Assembly (NCBI GenBank): GCA_000181795.3
Contig: CM012953.1
Coordinates: 11,686,691 to 11,750,690, forward strand
Source of the DNA: Trichinella spiralis
Lineage: Eukaryota; Nematoda; Enoplea; Trichinellida; Trichinellidae
DNA length: 64,000 bases
Reading direction: 5' to 3'
Shown here in pieces: positions 54,849 through 64,000 of the stretch (position 1 is the first letter of the stretch; each line of letters starts with the position of its first letter). A program made the position numbers and the translations under genes. Under the pieces are notes generated by a model, which did no database searches, had not been told where the DNA came from, and was given only the letters and a program-made list of their open reading frames with translations.

Positions 54849-57800
54849 ATGCAGAAATGTTACTTCAACACATCTTATCTTTTGTTCTGTGCTTTTTGCA
54901 GTTTGTTGCAAGTATTTAAAGAAAAGCTGTGAAATGATTTTCTCAAAAATTCTGCTTTTAGGTATCATATAGTTCAGAAATGAAAATTTATGTTCCAATG
55001 ATAGATAAAATTTGTTTATTGCAAGAAATAGGAATTCGAGAAGAAATTCTGAACAGCATGGAACTATTTATGTCTGCTGCTTCTTTCAAATATTGTATTG
55101 CATATAGCTACTCTGATTTCAGTCGTTACAACTACTGCATATTTGCCTATAATGAAAAAACAAGGTCTTGCTCACCGCTGTATGACCTTCCAGAAGAAAA
55201 CATCATTGACAACAACAGTGAGCAGTTGTACGATTTGCAGTTTTATAAAGTATCAAATTGCTTGCCAGGTAGGTTGCAAAGTTTAGTGCTAAATAGTTAT
55301 CTGTTTTACCTCAATATACACATAAAAACTTTTACGTAATATTTTCATGTAGCTGAGGGCTTCATGTACTCTTTTGAAGAAGAGGTTGAACAAAATGTCA
55401 GCAAAATTAATGCAGTTAAATTGAAAGCGACGGCAGAAATTTGCATTGTTGAAAGGCATCCTTTCAGTGAAAACTTTTTGCTGAAACGCACCGGGATGTT
55501 TTTTCTAGAAAGTTTAGAGCTGTGCCTTGCACAATGCAGGGTACTATCAGTGCGTGGCAAGTGCCATGCAGTGTTGTTTTCTGGTGAAGATGGAGTTTGC
55601 CTTCTATTACGACAAAATCAGCCACTGCAGAGTAGAGATGTAATGAGGAAAAGCGCATCACAATTTTTTACAATGAATTACTGTTATTACAGTGAGTTTG
55701 AAAAACCGTTTTGATTAAAAACAAATACGAAATTTTATAATACATAAAAGATTTATAGAATTTATTTTTCTTTCATTAAAATTTGTTTATGATTTAATTT
55801 CAAAAATATCGTTACAATTAAAATGTGCGTATTTCTGGATTTAACAGACATTTTAGCGTATGATTAAATATGCATTAATTTTGAAACATCGATAGATGAG
55901 ATTAAGATTTATTCTGTAATGCAAATATTTGAAATTCATTGCATAATTAAAATTATTTTGAATTCTACATTTAGATTGCATTTGGCAATGATTTTAACAA
56001 GGTTTCATGTGCTGTTCCTCTGTTTGTTTATGTTAAGGGAATGTTTTTGAAAGGAATAAAAGTTCACCACCATTCATAATATGCTTTCAGATATGACGGA
56101 AAGCTCACAAAGAAGAGATTACAATGGTAGAGTAAAAAAAATAAATTCACGTATTGGATCAATGCGATTTCAATGCACAGTTCATGAAATTCCTTTGCTC
56201 AGAAAGCACATGAAACAACTGTGCCTATTATGGAAGTCGAAGACTCTCCAACATTGCATTAAATTCTGCGCTCGGCAGTATAGGGCAAATTTATGCAATG
56301 CTGTTTATTTCGAAGCAGAAGAAAAAACTTGTTTGCATCTATTGCTTAACGCTAGTCAAGCACTTCATGAATATACAAAAAGCAAAAAAGAAACGATTCA
56401 TTTCATAGAGAAATGTGTTGAAGGTATCAAGTATTTAAATAAACATATTTACAAATTGTGCATTCCACTTTTTATTTATTACATTATTGCATAAAACGCT
56501 TAATTAAAATAGCATATATGGAATTGATTTATAAATGTTTGTCACCTCTTGCGGAAGTCTAATTTATTCTAATAATTCCACATATTTCGTATCACATGCT
56601 ATAAATGATAGAATATTTGCAATAAATATGAAATTTATTCCAGTAACCGAACGACAGGAATATCAGCAGGAATCTGCCATTAATCGCATTCAATCAGATG
56701 TGACAAGCACATCTTCTCCATCAAGACCAAGAAGCAGTAGAACACATAATGCCCGTGGTAAATTCATTTTTGCATGTAATAATATCATTAATTCTTGCAG
56801 ATTACGTTTAATCTGTTTTTTCTTTTTGTAGAGCAACAGCCAGATTTTTTTTACTACGTGGCATCTGAAAATGTTCAAGAACGATTTGCAAAACTTTATG
56901 AATTTTTTGAAATTTGTGAAGTTCATCTGTTAAACATCAGCATAATTCGGAACGCTTTTGCATATCGAATTCCACGAAAAATTTATTCAATGAACAGATG
57001 CCTACACATATGCAGACGGCATACTTCATGTATGGCAGTACTGTTCTCAGAACTACATCATCAATGCAAAAAAATATTCAAAGGGCGAAGCGGCAATTTA
57101 ATATTGGTTCACACTCATGAATTGGTTTTTGCACTGAAAGGATGTTTCAAAGGTAAAAATTTTATTCTGAACAACTTTTAACATATTAAAACTTTGTTGT
57201 ACATATTTTCTATTCTTCAACACAGAATTGTCAATTTTTCTCTTTTTAATTAATAGTATCATAAGTCGCTTCATTATAGGAAGGGCAGTTGCATTAATTG
57301 ATGAACAACATTAGGAACTAGCAATCAAATGAATAATGAGTTAATTAAGTGTTTTCATTAAATGTTTTTAAACCTACTTTCATACAGTTTATTAGTCCAA
57401 TAATAGCAATATTAAATAAATAAAAAACATCTTTTGTTTAATTTTGAAAATATCCAATGACCCACTTTGTAGAGCAAAATAATTAAAGATTTGTGTGTGA
57501 AGTACTTTATATTTGTAAAAAAAAACTTCGTGGATCAAAAAGCAAATCATATCTGTGTACCGACATTCAATTATTGTATAAATTTCAGTTTTGAGAAATG
57601 CAGATACATTGTTCATTCTTCACAGTATATTTTTATGAAATACGCTTATGATTCTGTTTAACAGATCGCCCTGATGAGCGAAAATTCAATGCTGGCCCAC
57701 TGTTTTATTATTTTAAAGAAACTCAAGAAATTTGTGCAGTCGAAATTTACAAGCAAAAAAATTTAACATCCTGGAAAGTAATGACGATCAAAAAAGATGT

Positions 57801-57999
57801 CGGCAATTTTCAAGTTTGCCTATTAAAATGCATTATAACTAATCAATGCAGTGCGATCAATTATTTTCTTACAAAAGAATGCTATTTAATAAAGCCAGCA
57901 AAGGAAAATTTCAATTTCGTTGTCAAGGATAATTCTATTTTTGCTGAGGTACTGTACTGTGAATCAGGAACTTTGGTTGATGTAATTCGACAAAAATAA
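54849..57999 (+). CDS. Secreted protein with five PAN/apple-like modules
   Basis: About seven exons are seen: 54849-54911, 54962-55267, 55353-55691, 56093-56423, about 56642-56757, 56832-57151 and 57666-57999. The first exon encodes a signal peptide (NTSYLLFCAFCSLLQ) and joins in phase 0 to VSYSSEMKIYV. Five Cys-rich modules follow, most with the PAN pattern C-x3-C, then C-x-A and a later single C: FKYCIAYSY to RSCSPL; ELCLAQCR with GKCHAVLF and GVCLLL; QHCIKFCA with NLCNAVYF and KTCLHLL; NRCLHICR with SCMAVLF and HQCKKIF; QVCLLKC with QCSAINYF and ECYLIK. A Ser/Pro/Arg-rich linker lies between modules 3 and 4. No membrane span was found. PAN modules bind protein or carbohydrate. An extracellular or cuticle/secreted role is inferred. 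The first-exon choice is the least certain part. Confidence 0.7.
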
Positions 58000-59269
58000 T
58001 TTTGTTTTGATTTTTCCATTATATTTATGCAAATAAACAGTGCATTCATGTCTACTGATGCTTTTCCTTATTTAATTTTATTATTTCATAAATATAAATA
58101 TGAGATGCATATGCGGGTATGCAACAATAGGCTATCATGGAGTACATGATATGAATATTTTCTTGGCAGGTATTTGCTGCAATATTTTTTGTTAATAATT
58201 TTATTGTTTTTTATTAAATAAATTATGAACCCGCTTCGTAACGCAGGTTCTGATAACAAGAGTTCACCTACATATTAAAATTGAGGTTTCTATTCATAAA
58301 AAGCTGAATCATGTAAATTCATGGAAATATACGATGAAATATGAAATGGCAAACAATGATAATTCATGGAAAATTACAGAATTTTTGCAGCAAACGCTAG
58401 AAAGCAAAAAATACACTGCTATATCATACTGCAAAATTAAATAAACATTCCGCTTTCTTTGTTCACGTTTCAATTGTCAACATGACTGAGAATAACTAAT
58501 GCAGAATTATTGGCATTGATTTTCCAGAATTCTTATTACATGAGTTATAAAATAAAAGAAATAAATTTCAAATCAATTCAGCACTTAAAAATGCCAAGCA
58601 AAAGCATAGCAGAGCGTGGTTTCGATCCACGGACCTCTGGGTTATTTGACCAGCACGGTTTCCCTGGGCCACTCTGCTGTTTCACTTTATTTTCATGTAT
58701 TTATTTTAAAAGAAATATAAATTATGACGTTGTACCTGAAAACATTGCTGAAACAACTCTGCAATCTTGCAGAAAATTTGCATTATCAAATCTAATTATT
58801 ATTTCTTTGTATGATGAGAAATTCAATATCTTTATTACTTTATATGCATATTTCAGCATTTGTCTTCTTTTTATTTATTAGAAAAACTTTTTTCATAGAT
58901 GTATTTCATTGGTGAACAATTATGAGATTAATCTATTCACTTTTTAACACCATAAATTTTGAAAAACAATTCACATTTGACAGTTATGAAAAACAAGTTC
59001 TTAAAACACTGCTCCTCAAGTGAGTGTATTTCAAATATAGCACTCTTTAATGTTATCGAAAAATTACCTGAATTGATTTGATTGATAAACTGAATAATTT
59101 TTTATTTGCAGTGCAAAACATTACTGCCAATTAAACAATATAATTTATTTTATTTTATTAAATACATGTATTACAAGACATCCCTCCCACAAGAAGTCAC
59201 CTGAAAAAATCTTTTAAGCAGTTACTGCTGGACAAAAAACTAAATATGTTTTCTGCACTAGGCAAAGCA
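58000..59269. other. Intergenic except a tRNA relic
   Basis: AT-rich spacer between the PAN protein gene and the ornithine aminotransferase pseudogene. The only recognisable element is the initiator-tRNA-like copy at 58607-58678. Confidence 0.5.
58607..58678 (-). pseudogene. Initiator tRNA-Met-like pseudogene
   Basis: A 72-base block on the minus strand matches a eukaryotic initiator tRNA-Met almost end to end. It has the A1:U72-type acceptor AGCAGAG/CTCTGCT, the box B variant GGATCGAAACC special to initiators (no TTC in the T loop), and the right half of the anticodon arm, ATAACCCAG. The D arm is altered and the anticodon loop reads CAAATAA, giving AAT instead of CAT, with one broken stem pair. 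Box A ends in A, not G. It is best read as a decayed tRNA copy. On the plus strand it produces a chance reading frame that looks coding. Confidence 0.8.
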
Positions 59270-60459
59270 TTAAAGAACATGTTTTATGACGGAGCATGCT
59301 ACTAGCATCTGAGACACGTCGATCACCAATGGTGGAGCAAATCGAATTATATTTCCATGCGTGATTTTGGCTAAAAGTCGATTTTTTAATAAGCGAATGC
59401 ATAATTCTCAAGCATCATAGCCACTGTTGATTTCTATTGCGTTGAGAAGACCCTTGCCGCAAACAGCTTTTAGAATTGCACTTGGCAAGCCATGCGTTTG
59501 TTGATGAAAAAGTTATTCCATCTTAAAAGCGTTAGAAGCTAAATTTTCTTCATCGACAACTATTACAGCAACCATCGTAATTCGGCAAGCTAATAGATTA
59601 CCTCCAAAAGTAGAGCTCTTCTGATCTGGCTAAATGTTAAGCATAATTGAATCATCACACAAAACCGTCAAAATTAGATAACAACCGCATAATACCGTTT
59701 TATCCAAAATAAGGATGTCATTATGAACATTCTCATAGTAAGAACACAACCATTTTCCTGTCCGTCCTAACCCTGTTTGAACTTCATCTACAATCAATAA
59801 AACGTTATACCTCGGACAAACTTCAGCAACTTTTCTCAAATAACCACCATCTTCTGCCGCCCTGACGCCTGCTTCACCTTGAATAGGTTCAACCATAAAA
59901 GCAGCAACATTATTACCATTCGTGTTCAGCACTTTTTCAAGAGCCGCCGGATCATCGTATGGAATAACTTTGAAATCAGGCATAAAATACCAAACCCATA
60001 ATAACATTCCTAATCCGTGCTTGATGAGACAGCGACTAATGATCTTCCCCAAAATTTGTCTTCAACAAATATCACTTCAGCTTTATTTTCTGGGACTTAC
60101 TTCGCATCATATGCCCAACGTCGAGCAAGCTTCATTGCACTCTCACAACCCTCAACGCCGGAATTGATGGGTAACAGTTTGTCATAACCAAACAAATTTG
60201 TCATAAATTTTTCATATTCTCCTAAAACATTTGAATTCGTCCCACGTGAGCAAAGTGTCAGCCTACCATCCTGCTTTTTTAACGCTTCTATAATTTTCGG
60301 ATGACAATGGCCTTGGTTAACTGCTGAGTATGCAGAAAGAAAATCAAAGTAAAGTCGTCCATCTACATCCCAGACAAAAATGCCCTCACCACTCTCCAAC
60401 GCCACTGGCAGTGGCTTATAATCATGTGCATCATGCTATGCTCCGAAATCAAACATGGT
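59270..60459 (-). pseudogene. OAT: Ornithine aminotransferase processed pseudogene
   Basis: OAT is the mitochondrial PLP enzyme linking ornithine and glutamate semialdehyde. Homology runs without introns from [23 protein letters not shown] (shown in parts) through [22 protein letters not shown] and [14 protein letters not shown]. It continues through [28 protein letters not shown] and LCDDSIML to NIIRFAPPLVI. In-frame stops occur at about 60436, 60097, 59630, 59513 and 59408, and a frameshift lies near 60020. The active-site Lys region (normally GKALSGG) is degraded to DKTVLCG. The mitochondrial targeting part is missing. Intron-free, 5'-truncated and multiply broken, it looks like a retrocopy. 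No functional product is expected. A live OAT gene presumably exists elsewhere. Confidence 0.9.
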
Positions 60460-61347
60460 TTGTGAATTTGAACTGATTTCTGCACAGCATAAATACATCC
60501 AACCGATGGGAAAAATCTCTGAGAAACTATGATAGCTGCATATTACAGCTCAACTTGTCGCAACAATTTGTAAACAACCATAAACAGATTTTCAGGGTCG
60601 AATGACATTCAAAAGTGTTAACATTAATTCATATTTACTCTCGATAGAAGTTTATAAAAGTTTGATGGATAATTTCACAATGAAAAATTACGTTCATCTT
60701 TCAAATCAATTTATATAAGCGCATCCATATATTTCAATCAGTTTCACCTAAAATTCAATCAGTTTATACAGAAAATAAATTATTATCAATACCAAATCTA
60801 AGCAAATAGAAATTGACGTGAAATATTGTTGAAAAAGAGCCAATGGTTGTACAACGAAATCAATTACTACTGAATGTTGGAGCCTGATATTCGATGAACT
60901 GCAATCATCCGTGGATATATGTAGATACGCGTGTGTGTGGGTGAGATATATACGTATTTTTTGTCAGTTAATAAACTTAGTCGTCTCAATCGTTTTTTTC
61001 TGTGTTTCTTTAAATACTCCCTGTGGCTGCTGTGTTTGTATTTACAAGTCCTACGGCTGCACAATTGTGATTTAAGCTGAATCTTAAAAGATCTTTTGTA
61101 TTTTTGCGTGTTAGACAGCGGATTCATTTGAAGTGTGCTTGTTGCATGTCGACGTTGCATGCAACTTAGAGTCTACTGAAACAACGTTCAGGAGGAAAGG
61201 CTTAAAAAATCTCAACACTGTGGAATCCTGGAATTGTCAACACAAAACATGGAATCGGAAAAACTTCTGATTCAGCTTAACGGAGAGAATTAATCTCCAT
61301 TTAAGTTTGAAATTAAAGCTGTTCTCAGAGCAAGGGACTGCCCTTTC
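60460..61347. other. Intergenic, no gene seen
   Basis: Spacer between the OAT pseudogene and copy B of the duplicated segment. It has moderate AT content with several short ORFs and none I can support. Confidence 0.45.
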
Positions 61348-61555
61348 TATCATAATGGAAAACGGTTGTTGTGATTGCATTCAATCTAAGTCAGCTTTCG
61401 AAAAATTATTATCTTTAAGACTTCTCATCCATAGTTATAAAGCTTTAAATAAAAATTTTTACAAAGAAAATATTGAAAATTACTTGACAAATGCATTCCA
61501 ATGGCATGCTGCAAAGAATTTCTACATGCAATCAGAAGAAAAATCGTTTTTATAA
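61307..61555 (+). CDS. Short ORF at left end of copy B, doubtful
   Basis: An 82-codon frame with no recognised motif except a CCDC cluster near the middle and a helical C-terminal half. The homologous stretch of copy A (about 47700-47915) has in-frame stops, so it is either a gene fragment decaying in one copy or a chance frame. Confidence 0.2.
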   Translation: MKLKLFSEQGTALSIIMENGCCDCIQSKSAFEKLLSLRLLIHSYKALNKNFYKENIENYLTNAFQWHAAKNFYMQSEEKSFL

Positions 61556-62063
61556 CGTAAAATATGAATATATTAAGTGAATAATAAAAATGGTAACTAA
61601 AAGTTCAAACTTACAATGCAGCACCGTAGATAATAACTGTTCAATTAGAGAAATAAGCCAATGAGAGTGTTTCGAATGACAATGAACATAGCAACAAAAG
61701 TGGATTAGAGAAAGTGCAATTAAAAATGAGTACGTGCAAATCATTTGTTGTTAATAACGTTATCAAATTACAATGAACGAAATTACACATAATTATATTA
61801 TTATGTCACACCTTCTTAATTATTGGGGAGATAACAATGCTAAGACTTAAACAAAAGTGAATGAACATCTGGTCTGATATACAACAATAAATTACAAAAT
61901 TAAGCTAAAGTTTGTTTATCATAACATCTATGTAGGACATCAGTGAAATCTACAGCTGGAAGAACAAAGCATTTCTTGTGAACACAAGCAAGTACGGGTC
62001 AGTAAGCTTAGCCAATGAAACAGCAGAGAAAACGATATCGTCCTTTGATGTTATGGCATTTAG

Positions 62064-63083
62064 ATGAAACTCATTCTGCAAATCGGAAGAGCGAGAAGAA
62101 TGTCGGATGTACGGGACGAGAACAAGGCGCCAAAAACCAACGAAGACGACCGTGCAGCAAAGGGAAATATGCAGGCACCATCGGTAAAAAAAGAAAAAAA
62201 TCGTAAGTAGCAAACTTTGACCAATTTGTACAATAAGCAACAGAGGAAAAGTAACAAAATGCACTGAGAATCATTTGTACGTGTTGCGTAGGTTCATTGG
62301 AGAAGGCATAAAAATCATCTCATCTTAACATCTTCTACTATCAGTGCATAGGCTAGAAATTTAACTGGAATTGAATTCATTAATAACATAGGTGATTCTG
62401 AAATTTCTTTAATAAGGCTGCTAAAGGGAGTAAAACTGCGGTATACTGCATGACTGCAATGTCATTTTCAAAATTATTTGCTTTATTTTGTTTTAAGCAT
62501 CAGAGAGCACTCTAAAGAAGGTTTTGAGCAGAAACAAAATTGCATTTTTAGATGTTCTTTTTTCTTCATCCAATATATTTTCATTTCATTTCTTTAATTA
62601 CAACTATGAAATAAAAGAAAACTAAGTTATTTTTGATACGCCATGACACATTAGTTTAAATAACAGCAATTTCAAATATGATTTACATGCATATGCAACA
62701 TATGAGATTTCCTTAAATTCAGTTACATACCATTCTACAAATATATTAAACAACATGATTGTTTCAGAAACAAGTACAAATTTGACAGAGGAAGAAAGGA
62801 TCATGCTGATGATAAAGGAATCCACAGAAGCATACGATCCAAAATAGTAAGTAAAATACAGAGTTGTGTTCATTTATAAATATCATCTTTTAGTTATGTA
62901 AAAATTCCTCAAAGGAAAAGAAAATCAGCATGGTCATTTTACTGCAAGCGGTGCAGGAAGGAAGGGCACTGCATACAGAATTGCCCACTGGTATGTTTAT
63001 GTCATAATTAAGAAATCAGCTTTATAATTAATGGCAAATTTTCAATTTTTCAGCTGCATTACAAAAGAAGAAAAGACTGCTAG
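62064..63083 (+). CDS. RBBP6/Mpe1-like zinc-knuckle mini-protein, copy B
   Basis: Four exons (62064-62202, 62768-62846, 62894-62990, 63054-63083) have lengths identical to copy A (139, 79, 97, 30 bases), all splice sites kept and no stop, giving 114 residues. The knuckle CKRCRKEGHCIQNCP is unchanged. Differences include QTSTNLT for RTRENLT at the start of exon 2, one Met to Ile, and one Ser to Phe just before the first Cys. As in copy A, no DWNN or RING domain is present. Retained frame and splice sites argue that the copies are not simple pseudogenes, though recent duplication could explain this. Confidence 0.7.
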
Positions 63084-63220
63084 TAACAAGTAAAATCTAT
63101 TAATTATTTAGGCAAATATAATGAAAATAATAATATTTCATTTAAATGTGATTTAATTGTACAATTCACATAATCACTGAATCAATCTTTGCTTTTTAAT
63201 TACTTATTTTTTGCATAAAA

Positions 63221-63235
63221 GCTCACAAAGTGAGC
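63221..63235. repeat. Short inverted repeat (hairpin) in copy B
   Basis: GCTCACAAAGTGAGC, a 6-base perfect stem with a 3-base loop, matches the one near 49577 in copy A. It is followed by AT-rich sequence and lies downstream of the zinc-knuckle gene. Confidence 0.5.
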
Positions 63236-63770
63236 TGATTTTATAATTGCTCGTTGACTTTAATAATGCCTTTATTTTGGTGTAAGAATTTCATTTGCTT
63301 GATACGTACGGCAGATTTGCATTTTGATGATACAGAAAAACTGACTGCGAATTTTCCAATGTCCTGGTTAAGAAAAATGAAGAAGCGTGAAAGCCCGGAT
63401 GCAATAGCTTAAAGCATATTATGCATTTATCATTTACAGTTTGATTGCTAACTGTATATGCTCATCATTATTTTAGTATATTATTTGTTGTGTTTATTAA
63501 TAAAAGTTTTAGTGCATTTGGAAGTACTTGATAAAATAATATTGTTTTGAGGCTGAAAAGGAAATATAATCGTGGGTAGACTTATAATATTACACATTAG
63601 CTTTTAAATGCATATAGTAATTTGGCATCTTTATGTTACAAAAATATATTTAAGAAATTACTATCATCCTATGAAAAGCGCAACCAAATTGATGTTAGCT
63701 TGTAATGCAAATCCAAGTTTTACATACGTAAATTGTTATTTAAATGAAAATTAAATTGTAATTTGAAGCA

Positions 63771-64000
63771 TTAGTATTTTCCACGAAAAAGCAGAAAGCC
63801 CTTGTTTCCAGCGACGAAGTGTACACATTGACCGTCTTCAAATGTAACTTTCGAAGAAAATTTCCGACCAACAATGCAATGCCACGGTGGCATATACTTC
63901 TCATCTAATGTTAATTTTATTGCTTTTGCAATCTGAAATAAATATTAGAATTATTTTCACTTTCGCGAAGTTTAATGAAATAAAAAATAATTTCACATCT
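63771..64000 (-). CDS. Divergent DYNLL-type dynein light chain, copy B (partial)
   Basis: The terminal exon 63771-63932 is complete and open. The upstream exon begins at 63997 and leaves the window. It keeps PPWHCIVGRKF. Against copy A, Ser-His becomes Gly-Gln in the FED segment and one Phe becomes Leu near the C-terminus, with silent changes elsewhere. Normal splice signals are present. Confidence 0.85.

Larger units (their letters stand above)
61348..64000 (+). repeat. Segmental direct repeat, copy B (cut by window end)
   Basis: The second copy of the segment at 47700, same orientation, nearly identical in exons, introns and spacers, lacking the 248 bases at 50072-50319 of copy A. The window ends within it. 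Confidence 0.9.

Noticed and set aside
58510-58881. Plus-strand ORF with a segment like ERGFDPRTSGL
   Set aside because: This peptide is the known artefact of translating the reverse strand of a tRNA T arm and anticodon arm; the interval contains the initiator-tRNA relic.

Overview
The window is AT-rich animal genomic DNA. Its genes are split by many short GT-AG introns plus a few of several kb. The gene set is metazoan: a two-pore K+ channel, coronin, DNA polymerase kappa, TM2D3, a WSB-type SOCS-box protein, ST13/Hip, PAIP1 and the ribosomal stalk proteins P1 and P2. Many start codons sit within about 15 bases of a 3' splice-acceptor-like AG. That, together with short introns and multi-PAN secreted proteins, points to a nematode, perhaps of the Trichinella/Trichuris side. 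The species cannot be proven from the sequence.

Layout, left to right. 1-2360: a tandem pair of Ig + EGF + transmembrane proteins (+). 2823-3650: ribosomal P2 (-). 5059-9333: K2P channel (+), convergent with the tRNA pseudouridine synthase PUS3 (9509-11471, -). 12408-19052: ST13 (-). A 4.55-kb intron of ST13 holds a complete opposite-strand gene (14365-17291, +) for a secreted sarcalumenin/EHD-like GTPase with an unusual Cys-repeat tail. 20798-24668: an SR-type nuclear protein with a ten-residue repeat (-). 26549-27259: TM2D3 (+). 27748-30386: DNA polymerase kappa (+). 33458-36112: coronin (+), convergent with PAIP1 (36568-38103, -). 42651-45090: WSB-like protein (+). 46581-46922: ribosomal P1 (-).

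From about 47.7 kb the window becomes accessory in character. A segment of about 2.9 kb (47.70-50.6 kb) is repeated in the same orientation at 61.35-64.0 kb, where the window cuts it off. Each copy carries an intact four-exon mini-gene for an RBBP6-like zinc-knuckle peptide and a divergent DYNLL-type dynein light chain. Between the copies lie an unrecognised gene with an assembly gap (51762-52556, -), a secreted protein with five PAN/apple-like modules (54849-57999, +), a decayed initiator-tRNA copy (58607-58678, -) and an intronless ornithine aminotransferase pseudogene (59270-60459, -).

Most genes are unrelated housekeeping or signalling loci rather than one pathway. The loosely shared themes are translation (P1, P2, PAIP1, PUS3, tRNA relic), chaperone work (ST13), cytoskeleton and motors (coronin, dynein light chains) and cell-surface or secreted modules (Ig-EGF pair, PAN protein, TM2D3). 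The best candidates for something undescribed are the nested sarcalumenin-like gene with its CxxYRx[ST]C tail, the Ig-EGF-TM pair, the decapeptide-repeat SR protein and the duplicated zinc-knuckle/dynein-light-chain cassette.
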